Assembly (NCBI RefSeq): GCF_013366805.1
Contig: NZ_WQMO01000003.1
Span: 19,069-83,068, forward strand
Origin: Wolbachia endosymbiont of Litomosoides brasiliensis
GTDB lineage: Bacteria; Pseudomonadota; Alphaproteobacteria; Rickettsiales; Anaplasmataceae
Direction of reading: 5' to 3'
Length of the DNA stretch: 64,000 nucleotides
Below are positions 10,201-26,749 of this stretch, piece by piece. The notes below the pieces were generated by a model. The model was not told the origin of the DNA. It worked only from the letters and a program-made list of their open reading frames with translations, and searched no databases. The translations under genes and the position numbers were made by a program. Positions within the stretch are counted from its first letter, which is position 1, and each line of letters starts with the position of its first letter.

Positions 10201-11358
10201 TTGGTGCAGGATACAGTTCTAGTTTTACAAGATGGCAAGTGCTTTTTAGGAAAGTCGATAGGTAAAAAAGGCAAGTGCATAGGTGAGATCTGTTTTACTA
10301 CTGGTGTTACTGGTTATCAGCATACTATAACCGACCCTTCTTTTGCTGATCAAATCATAATGTTTACTTTTCCTCATATTGGCAACATTGGAATAAACGA
10401 TAAAGATAATGAAGGAAAGAGAATTTTTGCAAGTGGTGTGATTATACGCGAACTTTCTCCTGCGTCTCATCCTTCTTCATATGTGAGTTTAAGAGATTGG
10501 CTGGAAAAAAGTAACTTGGTTGGGATATCAGGGGTTGACACTAGAGCCCTGACTAGGCATTTGAGAAAGCATGGACCTCAAAATGGAATAATATGCCCAT
10601 TAACCTACTCTGATGCCATCACGATGCATAACAACACTGGCATCTGTGGTGGTCAAGATATTTTGGTAATAAAAGATCTATTGGATGAATTAAAGAAACA
10701 TAAGCCTGTAAATGGAATAGAAATAACCGATAAGGTCAGTTTAAATAACAATTTTCAAAGCGACCTCAATGCAAAATATAAAGTTGCAGTAGTTGATTTT
10801 GGTGTAAAGGCTAGTATAGTTTCACGCTTAATAGAGCTTGGTTGTGCAATTGAATTAATTAAGCCAGATAGAGGTTTTGCTCAAAAAATATTAAGTATAT
10901 GTCCGGATGGTATAGTGCTCTCAAATGGTCCAGGAGATCCACAAGAAATAGGAAAAAGTGTGGCTCCAGAGATAGATGTTATTATAAAATCCAAAATACC
11001 AATTTTTGGTATATGCATGGGTCATCAATTACTAGCGATTACTTTAGGGGCAAGAACTATCAAGATGAACGTTGGTCACCGAGGAAGTAATCATCCGGTT
11101 TATAACGTAAGTGGCGATAAAGTTGAGATTACTAGTCAAAATCATGGCTTTGTTTTGGATCCATCTTCTCTACCAGATAACGTTGAGGTTACTCATATTT
11201 CTATGTTTGATAGTAGTATAGAGGGAATAATGGCAAAGGATTACCCAGTTTTTTCTGTACAGTACCACCCAGAGGAAGCGCCAGGCACACATGATTCACA
11301 TTACTTATTTAAGCGTTTTATTGGCAATATTGCGTTGTATAAAATGAAATCTATCTGA
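10201..11358 (+). CDS. carA: Carbamoyl-phosphate synthase small subunit
   Basis: Glutaminase subunit that feeds ammonia to CarB for carbamoyl phosphate, a precursor of pyrimidines. Its 385 residues match the family. The N-terminal CarA domain has CFTTGVTGYQHTITDPSF and GVDTRALTRHLRKHG. The class I amidotransferase domain starts near residue 195; its catalytic Cys is in GICMGHQLLA (about 271) and the His/Glu pair is in QYHPEEAPG (about 353-355). The annotated start is TTG, immediately followed by GTG; either may be used, and GGAGAG lies just upstream. carB is not in this window, so the two subunits are encoded apart. Confidence 0.96.
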   Translation: MVQDTVLVLQDGKCFLGKSIGKKGKCIGEICFTTGVTGYQHTITDPSFADQIIMFTFPHIGNIGINDKDNEGKRIFASGVIIRELSPASHPSSYVSLRDWLEKSNLVGISGVDTRALTRHLRKHGPQNGIICPLTYSDAITMHNNTGICGGQDILVIKDLLDELKKHKPVNGIEITDKVSLNNNFQSDLNAKYKVAVVDFGVKASIVSRLIELGCAIELIKPDRGFAQKILSICPDGIVLSNGPGDPQEIGKSVAPEIDVIIKSKIPIFGICMGHQLLAITLGARTIKMNVGHRGSNHPVYNVSGDKVEITSQNHGFVLDPSSLPDNVEVTHISMFDSSIEGIMAKDYPVFSVQYHPEEAPGTHDSHYLFKRFIGNIALYKMKSI

Positions 11359-11369
11359 TTTTAATCAGA
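11354..11369 (+). terminator. Short hairpin at the carA stop
   Basis: TCTGATTTTAATCAGA can form a 6-bp stem over the carA stop codon, followed by AAGGTTTTATT. It is weak and AT-rich and could help end carA transcription. Confidence 0.3.
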
Positions 11370-11390
11370 CAAGGTTTTATTGCTTGATTT

Positions 11391-11418
11391 TTGGGTTTTA
11401 GGTGTTTAATATTATAAT
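11391..11418 (+). promoter_or_regulatory. Probable promoter for tRNA-Tyr/tRNA-Gly/tuf
   Basis: TTGGGT followed after 16 bases by a perfect TATAAT, about 55 bases before the first tRNA. No closer promoter is evident, and the -35 box is only partly matched. Confidence 0.45.
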
Positions 11419-11473
11419 GTAATAAAAGCTTAAGTTAGAATGCTGGAATAGTGCTCTCTTAACAAATTCTTGT

Positions 11474-11555
11474 GGAGGAGTGACCGAGTGGTTAAAGGTA
11501 ACAGACTGTAAATCTGTCCGCGTTGCGTACGTAGGTTCGAATCCTACCTCCTCCA
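11474..11555 (+). tRNA. tRNA-Tyr (GTA)
   Basis: An 82-base cloverleaf with acceptor GGAGGAG/CTCCTCC. The anticodon stem ACAGA/TCTGT encloses CTGTAAA, giving anticodon GTA. A long type II variable arm (CCGCGTTGCGTAC) follows, as in bacterial tRNA-Tyr, and the T arm is GTAGGTTCGAATCCTAC. No CCA is encoded. It stands 4 bases before tRNA-Gly in the tuf leader. Confidence 0.96.
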
Positions 11556-11559
11556 TTGC

Positions 11560-11631
11560 GCGGGTATAGCTTAATTGGTAGAGCTCTAGCCTTCCAAGCT
11601 AGTGGAGTGGGTTCGAATCCCACTATCCGCT
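11560..11631 (+). tRNA. tRNA-Gly (TCC)
   Basis: A 72-base cloverleaf with acceptor GCGGGTA/TATCCGC, a D arm containing TTGGTAGAG, and anticodon stem CTAGC/GCTAG around CTTCCAA (anticodon TCC). The T arm is GTGGGTTCGAATCCCAC. No CCA is encoded. A run of eight T residues directly follows, which may thin out transcription before tuf. Confidence 0.96.
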
Positions 11632-11710
11632 CTTTTTTTTTGTTGTATTTTTATAAAATCAATATATTACTTATTGATGTATTTGTATTTTGGGTGGAAA
11701 AGTTAAAATT

Positions 11711-12883
11711 ATGGCACAAGTAGTAGAAGCATTTGGGAAGCCGCATGTCAATGTGGGAACAATAGGGCATGTGGATCATGGGAAGACAACGTTGACAGCA
11801 GCAATAACAAAGCATTATGGGAATTTTGTAGCGTACGATCAAATAGATAAGGCACCAGAAGAGAGGAAAAGAGGAATAACAATTGCAACAGCACATGTTG
11901 AATATCAAACAGAGAGTAGACATTATGCACATGTTGATTGTCCTGGCCACGCTGACTATGTGAAAAACATGATAGTTGGTGCAGCACAAATGGATGCAGC
12001 GATTTTGGTAGTGTCGGGAGTTGATGGACCTATGCCGCAAACGAGGGAGCACATATTACTTGCTAAGCAAGTTGGTGTTGGGTATATTGTGGTGTATATA
12101 AATAAAGCTGATGTGTCTGATCCTGATATGATAGGTCTGGTAGAGATGGAAGTGAGGGAATTGCTGAGTAAATACGGATTTCCAGGTGGTGAGGTTCCAG
12201 TGATAGTTGGGTCTGCATTGAAAGCATTAGAGGAGGATGGTGGTGAATATGGGAAGAAATCAATAGATAAATTGATGGAGAAGTTGGACAAGTATGTGGA
12301 AGTTCCACCAAGGCCTGTGGATTTGCCATTCCTGTTGCCGATTGAGGATGTATTTTCAATATCGGGACGTGGAACAGTAGTAACAGGGAGAATAGAAAAA
12401 GGAGAAATAAAGACCGGTGATGAAGTAGAGATAATAGGTCTAAAAACCACACAGAAGACGACATGCACTGGTGTGGAAATGTTTAAGAAATTGCTAGAAA
12501 AAGGAAGTGCGGGGTTAAATGTGGGGGTATTGCTAAGAGGTACGAAGAGAGAAGAAGTGGAGAGAGGACAAGTATTAGCAAAACCAGGAACAATAACGCC
12601 GCATAAGAAATTTAAGGCAGAAGTTTACGTATTAAAGAAAGAAGAGGGAGGAAGGCACACACCATTTTTTGCGAATTACCAGCCACAATTTTATTTAAGG
12701 ACGACAGATGTAACGGGAAATATAAAGTTGTTGGAGGGAAAGGAGATGGTAATGCCTGGAGACAATGTAAGTGTAGAGGTAGAATTGCAAGTGCCGATAG
12801 CAATGGATAAAGGATTGCGCTTTGCAATAAGAGAAGGAGGTAGAACTATTGGTTCTGGTGTTGTTTCTGAAGTTTTGGAGTAA
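11711..12883 (+). CDS. tuf: Elongation factor Tu
   Basis: GTPase that delivers aminoacyl-tRNA to the ribosome. The start is set at the ATG of [18 protein letters not shown], giving 390 residues; an in-frame TTG 21 bases upstream is less likely. G1 is GHVDHGKT (about 19-26), G2 contains [13 protein letters not shown]3 is DCPGHADY (about 77-84) and G4 is NKAD (about 132). The second and third beta-barrels run to the C-terminal SEVLE. Two tRNAs precede it and tRNA-Trp follows, the tRNA-tuf-tRNA-secE-nusG order common in bacteria. Its codon use, with many purine-ending codons, looks distinct from its neighbours. Confidence 0.98.
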   Translation: MAQVVEAFGKPHVNVGTIGHVDHGKTTLTAAITKHYGNFVAYDQIDKAPEERKRGITIATAHVEYQTESRHYAHVDCPGHADYVKNMIVGAAQMDAAILVVSGVDGPMPQTREHILLAKQVGVGYIVVYINKADVSDPDMIGLVEMEVRELLSKYGFPGGEVPVIVGSALKALEEDGGEYGKKSIDKLMEKLDKYVEVPPRPVDLPFLLPIEDVFSISGRGTVVTGRIEKGEIKTGDEVEIIGLKTTQKTTCTGVEMFKKLLEKGSAGLNVGVLLRGTKREEVERGQVLAKPGTITPHKKFKAEVYVLKKEEGGRHTPFFANYQPQFYLRTTDVTGNIKLLEGKEMVMPGDNVSVEVELQVPIAMDKGLRFAIREGGRTIGSGVVSEVLE

Positions 12884-12898
12884 AAGAGTTTGAGTCAT

Positions 12899-12971
12899 AG
12901 GAGTGTAGCTCAATTGGTAGAGCGCTGGTCTCCAAAACCAGAAGTTGTAGGTTCAATTCCTATCACTCCTG
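12899..12971 (+). tRNA. tRNA-Trp (CCA)
   Basis: A 73-base cloverleaf with acceptor AGGAGTG/CACTCCT and discriminator G. The anticodon stem CTGGT/ACCAG encloses CTCCAAA (anticodon CCA), and the T-arm loop is GTTCAATTC-like. It lies between tuf and secE, the usual place for this tRNA. Confidence 0.96.
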
Positions 12972-12990
12972 CATTAATATTGTAGCAGAA

Positions 12991-13191
12991 ATGTTAAAAA
13001 GTTTGAGTGTCTTTTTTTGTGATATAAAGCAGGAAGTAAGAAGAATTGCCTGGGTGAAAAAGCAAGAAGTTTTATCATCTCTATTTGTTGTAGTGATTGT
13101 TATATTATGCTTTTCAGTTTTCTTTTGCTTTGTAGATTTTATATCTCTTCATGCGATTAGGGCTTTATTTGGGATTGTCTATGGCATATGA
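12991..13191 (+). CDS. secE: Protein translocase subunit SecE
   Basis: A 66-residue, single-span component of the SecYEG channel in the inner membrane. The conserved cytosolic amphipathic helix DIKQEVRRIAWVKKQEVLSS leads into one membrane helix (about 30-50, VVVIVILCFSVFFCFVDF). This is the minimal SecE form. Its 3' end overlaps the probable nusG start by 11 bases, implying translational coupling. Confidence 0.93.
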   Translation: MLKSLSVFFCDIKQEVRRIAWVKKQEVLSSLFVVVIVILCFSVFFCFVDFISLHAIRALFGIVYGI

Positions 13192-14017
13192 CCATAAATG
13201 GTACGTTGTTAAAGTTGATCATGGACATGAGAGGAGTATACTTGAGTTGGCAAGCAATGCTGCCTATTTTAAGGAGGTATTTATTCCTTATCAGACAGTA
13301 TATAACTCGAAGTTTAATATAAAAAAAGCATATGAAGTGTATGTATGTATGTATCTATGTGATGAGAGTAGGGATATTTTAAGCAAAACGCTTGGGTTTC
13401 ACGGTGGTGGTTCTGGTGGTTTTAAAATAGTTTCGGATGAAGAGGTAGATTCGAAGCGTAAGGAATTCAATAAATATAAGTGGTATATTTTAAGGGTTGC
13501 TTCCAATTATGAAGAAAAGGTGTGTCAACACGTACTGGAAAATTCTATGAGATTAGGGATTAATGGTTATTTTAAGGAAGTTTTCATTCCGTACGAGGAA
13601 GCAAATGAAGTAGAACTAAGATCTAAAAGAACTGCTATACGAAGAAAGTGTTTCCCTGGTTATGTTTTTTTATATGTGAATTTGTGTGATGAAGTGCTAA
13701 ATTTTGTCAATAATATACCAAAGTCTCTTAAAGTCTATGGGTTCTTAAAAAATGGCAACGTTCCAAAAGTGATTTCGGATGATGAGGTTCGCTCAATGTG
13801 TGATGCACTTTACAATGCTCAAGAAACAAAAAAGTTAAGCCATGGTTATGAAAAAGGTGAAAAGGTAAAAATTAATGATGGTCTTTTCCAAAACTTTACT
13901 GGTAAGGTAGATGTGATTAATGATGAAAAGAGAGTTATTAATGTAGAAGTGTCAATTCTAGGCAAGCCAACAATAATAGAGCTTGATCTAGCTCAAGTAG
14001 AGAAAATAGAGGATTAA
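13181..14017 (+). CDS. nusG: Transcription termination/antitermination factor NusG with a duplicated N-terminal domain
   Basis: NusG binds RNA polymerase and modulates pausing, Rho-dependent termination and coupling to the ribosome. The start is set at the ATG of MAYDHKWYVVKV (13181), which overlaps secE; the product is 278 residues, against about 180 for a typical NusG. The excess is an apparent second NGN domain. Residues about 7-95 (KWYVVKVDHGHERSILEL, YFKEVFIPY, VSDEEVDS) are repeated by about 99-200 (KWYILRVASNYEEKVCQHV, YFKEVFIPY, ISDDEVRS). Only the second copy has the canonical RRKCFPGYVFLYV core. A normal KOW domain follows (EKGEKVKINDGLFQNFTGKV). rplK starts 2 bases after its stop. 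Confidence 0.93.
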   Translation: MAYDHKWYVVKVDHGHERSILELASNAAYFKEVFIPYQTVYNSKFNIKKAYEVYVCMYLCDESRDILSKTLGFHGGGSGGFKIVSDEEVDSKRKEFNKYKWYILRVASNYEEKVCQHVLENSMRLGINGYFKEVFIPYEEANEVELRSKRTAIRRKCFPGYVFLYVNLCDEVLNFVNNIPKSLKVYGFLKNGNVPKVISDDEVRSMCDALYNAQETKKLSHGYEKGEKVKINDGLFQNFTGKVDVINDEKRVINVEVSILGKPTIIELDLAQVEKIED

Positions 14018-14019
14018 CT

Positions 14020-14460
14020 ATGAGTGTAATAATTGCCAAGATTAACTTACTGATGGAAGCGGGAAAAGCAGTTCCTGGGCCCAAAATTGCTTCAGTGCTT
14101 GGTCCGCGGGGTATACCTGTTCCCAAGTTCTGCGAGGCTTTCAATAGGGTGACTAGCGCAGCTAGCGCCAATTATAAAGTGGGTGATTTAGTAACAGTGC
14201 GGGTTTCCATAAAGGATGACCGCTCTCACGATTTTACTGTCAGTGGCCCACCTGTAGCTTGCTTGCTTAAGCAGGAAGCTAAATTGAATAAAGGTTCTAG
14301 TAATCCTGGCAAAGAATTGGTAGCTAAATTGCCTATATCTGCTATAGTTAAGATAGCAAGATATAAGATGCTTGACATGAAAGTGGATAACGAAGATTCA
14401 GCAGTGAAAATGGTTATAGGCACTGCTAAATCTATGGGTATAGAAATTATAGAAGATTAG
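14020..14460 (+). CDS. rplK: Large ribosomal subunit protein uL11
   Basis: A 146-residue component of the GTPase-associated stalk base. The N-terminal motif [19 protein letters not shown] and the C-terminal RNA-binding part ([20 protein letters not shown]) are standard uL11. The rplKAJL-rpoBC order is intact. rplA begins 4 bases downstream, so coupling is likely. Confidence 0.97.
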   Translation: MSVIIAKINLLMEAGKAVPGPKIASVLGPRGIPVPKFCEAFNRVTSAASANYKVGDLVTVRVSIKDDRSHDFTVSGPPVACLLKQEAKLNKGSSNPGKELVAKLPISAIVKIARYKMLDMKVDNEDSAVKMVIGTAKSMGIEIIED

Positions 14461-14464
14461 AAGC

Positions 14465-15118
14465 ATGAATATACATAGCGGCAGTCCCAAAGAATGTTTA
14501 GAAAAAATTATCAAGTCTGCTTCAGCGAAGTTTAACGAATCAATTGACATTGCAGTTAATTTAGGTATAGATTCATGTAAGTCTGAAGAACAAGTGCGTG
14601 GTACAGTAGTTTTGCCTAAAGGTGTTGGGAAAGATATTAGAGTGGCTGCCTTCGCTCAAGATAAGCATTTATTAGAAGCTAAAAAAGCTGGTGCTAATGT
14701 TGTAGGAGGAGAAAATTTAGTTGAAGAGATAAAAAGAGGTAGAAAACTAGATGTTGATTGGTGTATCACTACTCCTGATTTCATAGCGAAAATTACTCCT
14801 ATTGCAAAAGTATTGGGCACTAAAGGGTTAATGCCCAATCCTAAACTTGGTACTGTGACTTCTAACGTTGCAGAAGCTATTAAAACCATCAAGTCTGGTC
14901 AAATAAAATTTAGGACAGATAAAAATGGTATTGTCCACGGCAAATTAGGGAATATCAAATTTAGCATTGATGATTTGCTGGAAAATTTAAAAGCCTTTCT
15001 TAAAGTAATTAAGAGTAATAAACCTATTTCTGTAAAAGGAGTCTACTTTAAGAGTATTTTTTTAAGTTCAACTATGGGCAAGGCTTATAAGGTAAGTAAA
15101 GTGGAAGATATAATTTAG
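14465..15118 (+). CDS. rplA: Large ribosomal subunit protein uL1
   Basis: L1-stalk protein of 217 residues. Recognisable blocks are [39 protein letters not shown] and [14 protein letters not shown]. It is slightly short of the usual 225-235 residues but complete. In many bacteria uL1 represses its own operon by binding a leader site; I did not locate such a site here. Confidence 0.96.
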   Translation: MNIHSGSPKECLEKIIKSASAKFNESIDIAVNLGIDSCKSEEQVRGTVVLPKGVGKDIRVAAFAQDKHLLEAKKAGANVVGGENLVEEIKRGRKLDVDWCITTPDFIAKITPIAKVLGTKGLMPNPKLGTVTSNVAEAIKTIKSGQIKFRTDKNGIVHGKLGNIKFSIDDLLENLKAFLKVIKSNKPISVKGVYFKSIFLSSTMGKAYKVSKVEDII

Positions 15119-15129
15119 GGAGTAATGTT

Positions 15130-15648
15130 GTGAAGCGTAAGGATAAGGATGAATTTATACAAAATATAGTAAACGTGTTTATAAATAATGATTTTTTAAT
15201 ACTGGTAAATTTTAAATCTATAAATGCTAGCGATTCATTAGCTCTTAGGGATAGCTTAAAGTCTGCAGCGAGTGGGATGCTAGTAGTTAAAAACACTCTA
15301 GCACGCTTAGCTTTAGAAAGAGCTAGTAAATTTTCTTACTTATCAGATAGATTTTCTGGTCCCGTTGCTATTATATACTCTAGTGGTATAGTAGAGGCTG
15401 CAAAACTAATAGTTGATTTCACTAACGCTAACAAAGAAAAGATGTCTGTGGTTTGTGCAGCTTACCTAAACCAATTGCTTACAGCAGAGGATGTTAATAA
15501 GCTAGCTAAGTTGCCTTCTCTCAATGAGCTGCGTATTAAAGTTATGCATTTAATATCTTATAATATTTCTGCCAGGTTGGTGTTATCTATTAACTCGCCT
15601 TTCATGAGGCTTATGAGAGTATTAGATTATTATAGTTCTAAAAAATAA
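15130..15648 (+). CDS. rplJ: Large ribosomal subunit protein uL10
   Basis: Stalk base protein that anchors bL12 dimers. It has 172 residues and a GTG start preceded by GGGAGTAATGTT. Typical blocks are RDSLKSAASGMLVVKNTLAR, SYLSDRFSGPVAIIYS and the C-terminal helix for bL12 binding. It lies 11 bases after rplA and 25 before rplL. Confidence 0.95.
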   Translation: MKRKDKDEFIQNIVNVFINNDFLILVNFKSINASDSLALRDSLKSAASGMLVVKNTLARLALERASKFSYLSDRFSGPVAIIYSSGIVEAAKLIVDFTNANKEKMSVVCAAYLNQLLTAEDVNKLAKLPSLNELRIKVMHLISYNISARLVLSINSPFMRLMRVLDYYSSKK

Positions 15649-15664
15649 ATTTATTGTCAAGTAA

Positions 15665-16075
<411 letters not shown>

Positions 16076-16132
16076 GATGTTTATATTAATATGTTTATTT
16101 TATATTGATATAGCCCTTTGTAGTTAGTTTGA

Positions 16133-24670
<8,538 letters not shown>

Positions 24671-24728
24671 ATGTAGCTAACAAAAACAGACGTGCTGTTT
24701 ATAACTGTGTGAACGTTGGCGTAGCCCT

Positions 24729-25354
24729 ATACTAATTCTTATTGTTAATGGGTCAAATAAATGGCATTGCAAAGTTATTTAGTTGTGAAATGAGAAAGGG
24801 GGGTAGTAAATTTGCACAAAGCGCTCTCAAGAAAAGCAATTGTATTACAGGCTTTATTGCGTAAATAGTCTTGTTAAGTTTTTTAAAAACTCTTCCTATC
24901 TACCTTTCTTGTTTATTGAATTGGTCTTGACATAATATATGAAAACTTCATTTTTTACATATTACGGTGTACTGTAAACTTGTTGATATTCAAGCTAAAT
25001 TTTCCCTGGATTCTTATTCTCATTTCTTTAACGGTAATATTAGGTTCTCTTATATTCATGCTTCAACTTGTTCAAATTGACTCTGATTCAATCTGGTTTT
25101 TCTATGACGTTAAGGGGGAGTAAATAATTTTTCTTCTCTTCTAAATTCTATGTGCTTTATCCATGCAGTTAGTGCTGTTCTTGAAATGCAACATATTTTT
25201 GTTACTGCTGTTTATGCTGTGCTTTTTTGCTGCGATTACAACATTTAGTTTTTTTGCAACATATGCGTTATGCTAATTTCGTAACTTTTTCATCCATAAT
25301 TTTGATTTCGATGCCATGTCGCTTATTTAACCCATTAACAATTAGAATTGGTAT
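24729..25354. mobile_element. Decayed IS630-type remnant, deleted composite
   Basis: The left edge is the right terminus of a minus copy (ATACTAATTCTTATTGTTAA). Internal deletions remove most of the catalytic region, and the sequence resumes at the middle of the minus copy and runs to its HTH start region near 25315. The right edge is again a right terminus but in plus orientation (ACAATTAGAATTGGTAT), so both outer ends are the same end of the element. No usable open frame remains. The 58 bases between rpoBC and this element hold nothing recognisable. Confidence 0.75.
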
Positions 25355-25461
25355 AAATATCTCTACTGCAGTTATGATCACATCGGCAAGCAGGTAAAGT
25401 AATTCTCTTTCTGAAAATTTTAATTTTATTTTAGCTATCGATTAACTTAAAGTTAAATATC

Positions 25462-25490
25462 TTGACGTTTATTAAATATTACTATATAAT
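25462..25490 (+). promoter_or_regulatory. Near-consensus sigma-70 promoter of ssrA
   Basis: TTGACG and TATAAT are separated by exactly 17 bases. Transcription would start near 25497, just ahead of the tmRNA precursor. It is the best-formed promoter seen in the window, as expected for a highly expressed RNA. Confidence 0.8.
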
Positions 25491-25530
25491 AGCTGAGTGT
25501 ACTTTATACGCTATGGCAATAAAATTACCT

Positions 25531-25795
25531 TGTAATAGGTGTATTGGACCCGAGGGCAGTACTCGGCGCCTCCACCATATTTTCAGTTTACATGGGGGCG
25601 AGTAAGGATCGACATGCATAGTAAAGATGGTAACTTTGCTCGGTTAGATACCACCGCTAAGAGTTCATAATTTAAATGCAAACGATAATTTTGCTGCTGA
25701 AAACAATGTTGCGGTAGCTGCTTAATTTAAGCACTATAACTTCATTGCTATAAGCACGGTTTAGGGAACGCCGGGTAACAGAAGTTCCCCAGAAT
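25531..25795 (+). ncRNA. ssrA: Transfer-messenger RNA, permuted two-piece form
   Basis: The acceptor piece comes first: its T-arm-like hairpin is followed by CGCCTCC (25567-25573), then A and an encoded CCA (25575-25577). After a short intervening segment, the coding piece begins GGGGGCG (25594), which pairs with the acceptor's CGCCTCC. The tag reading frame runs from GCA at 25678 to TAA at 25725 and encodes ANDNFAAENNVAVAA, a typical ssrA degron ending in AA. The circularly permuted arrangement, where processing gives two RNAs, is characteristic of Alphaproteobacteria. Exact ends are estimated; the 3' end could be a few bases either side of 25795. Confidence 0.93.
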
Positions 25796-25799
25796 TCAC

Positions 25800-26252
25800 A
25801 TGTTTAAAATTTATATGGATAAGGCAAGTTATAAGAAATCACTCAATTCTGCCAAGTTTCAAGTTATCAGAAAGGCGTTAGGTATTATATCAGGTGGGAG
25901 CTTCACTCCTCACTTAGAAATATTATTTTTCACGTGTTTTAATAGTGTTATCATACCGGATTACTTAAGAAAGTCATATCCCACTCAAATGCTTATTATA
26001 TTGCAGCATCAGTTTTATGATTTGAAAATTTTTGAGGATAAATTTAGCGTTAATTTGAGTTTTCGCGGGAAACAAGAGCAAGTTACCGTGCCGTTTTTTG
26101 CTATTGGTGAATTTCATGATAAAATTTCAGGAGATGTTTTAATATTTGACAAAATCAGTATCGATTTTGACAAAGAATATAAAAGTGAGAAATGTACTGA
26201 GAATTCGTTAAATGATAGTATTATATCTATAGGCCAACTGCGTGATAAGTAG
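25800..26252 (+). CDS. sspB: ClpXP adaptor protein SspB
   Basis: Adaptor that binds ssrA-tagged proteins and hands them to ClpXP. The first ATG overlaps the end of ssrA; the next ATG at 25815 (MDKASYKKS) is an alternative start. The alphaproteobacterial SspB core is plain: TCFNSVIIPDYLRKSYPTQM, LIILQHQFYDLKIFEDKF, VNLSFRGKQEQVTVPFFAI and GEFHDKISGDVLIF. The 150 residues include a short, variable C-terminal tail. Placement directly after the tmRNA gene puts a degradation tag and its adaptor side by side. Confidence 0.88.
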   Translation: MFKIYMDKASYKKSLNSAKFQVIRKALGIISGGSFTPHLEILFFTCFNSVIIPDYLRKSYPTQMLIILQHQFYDLKIFEDKFSVNLSFRGKQEQVTVPFFAIGEFHDKISGDVLIFDKISIDFDKEYKSEKCTENSLNDSIISIGQLRDK

Positions 26253-26470
26253 TTATTTGTGGGATGTTTAAAAATATACTCTGTAAATAAAAAATAAGCG
26301 AATAGAATTATCAGACTTGCTACCAAAACTTTAAATATATTTCTACGCAGTCACCTTCCACAATAAGTTCTCTAACTTAGGGTAAAATAACGTGTTGAGC
26401 TTGAAAAGGGGGATTGATTTAAAATTCCTAAATACTTATCTTTTATATAATTTTCATATAATGGACACGC
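26253..26470. other. Intergenic region between sspB and the YggT gene
   Basis: AT-rich sequence with no open frame of note. It probably carries the promoter for the YggT-ftsK pair, but I could not single out a -35/-10 pair with good spacing. Confidence 0.35.
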
Positions 26471-26749
26471 ATGCATCCAATCATATATTTACTGAATATG
26501 TTGCTTGATCTTTATAGCTTCATTCTAATATGTTGGATTGTTCTGGATTGGTTGATCAAGCTTAATGTAGTAAACATGTATAACGAAGTTTTAAGCAACA
26601 TAATGCACACTTTGGACAGGCTCATCCATCCACCGCTAAAAGTTGTCAGGAGGTATATACGATCACTCAACGGGTTGGACTTATCTGTAATGATATTGCT
26701 AATAGCAATTCACTTTGTAAAATATACAATAACTTACTACTTTAAGTAG
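26471..26749 (+). CDS. YggT-family membrane protein
   Basis: A 92-residue inner-membrane protein with two hydrophobic segments (about 4-26 and 70-90). Between them lie the family hallmarks: a W-x-V-x-D-W pair and a LDRLIHPPLKVVRRYI-type stretch that corresponds to the conserved TEPLL.P.RR region. YggT proteins are linked to cell division or osmotic shock in some bacteria, but the biochemical role is unsettled. Its stop abuts the ftsK ATG, so the two are likely coupled. Confidence 0.85.
   Translation: MHPIIYLLNMLLDLYSFILICWIVLDWLIKLNVVNMYNEVLSNIMHTLDRLIHPPLKVVRRYIRSLNGLDLSVMILLIAIHFVKYTITYYFK

Noticed and set aside
11651..12464. Long antisense frames opposite tuf (133-170 codons)
   Set aside because: They are mirror frames produced by the biased codon use of tuf, without ribosome binding sites or recognisable domains.
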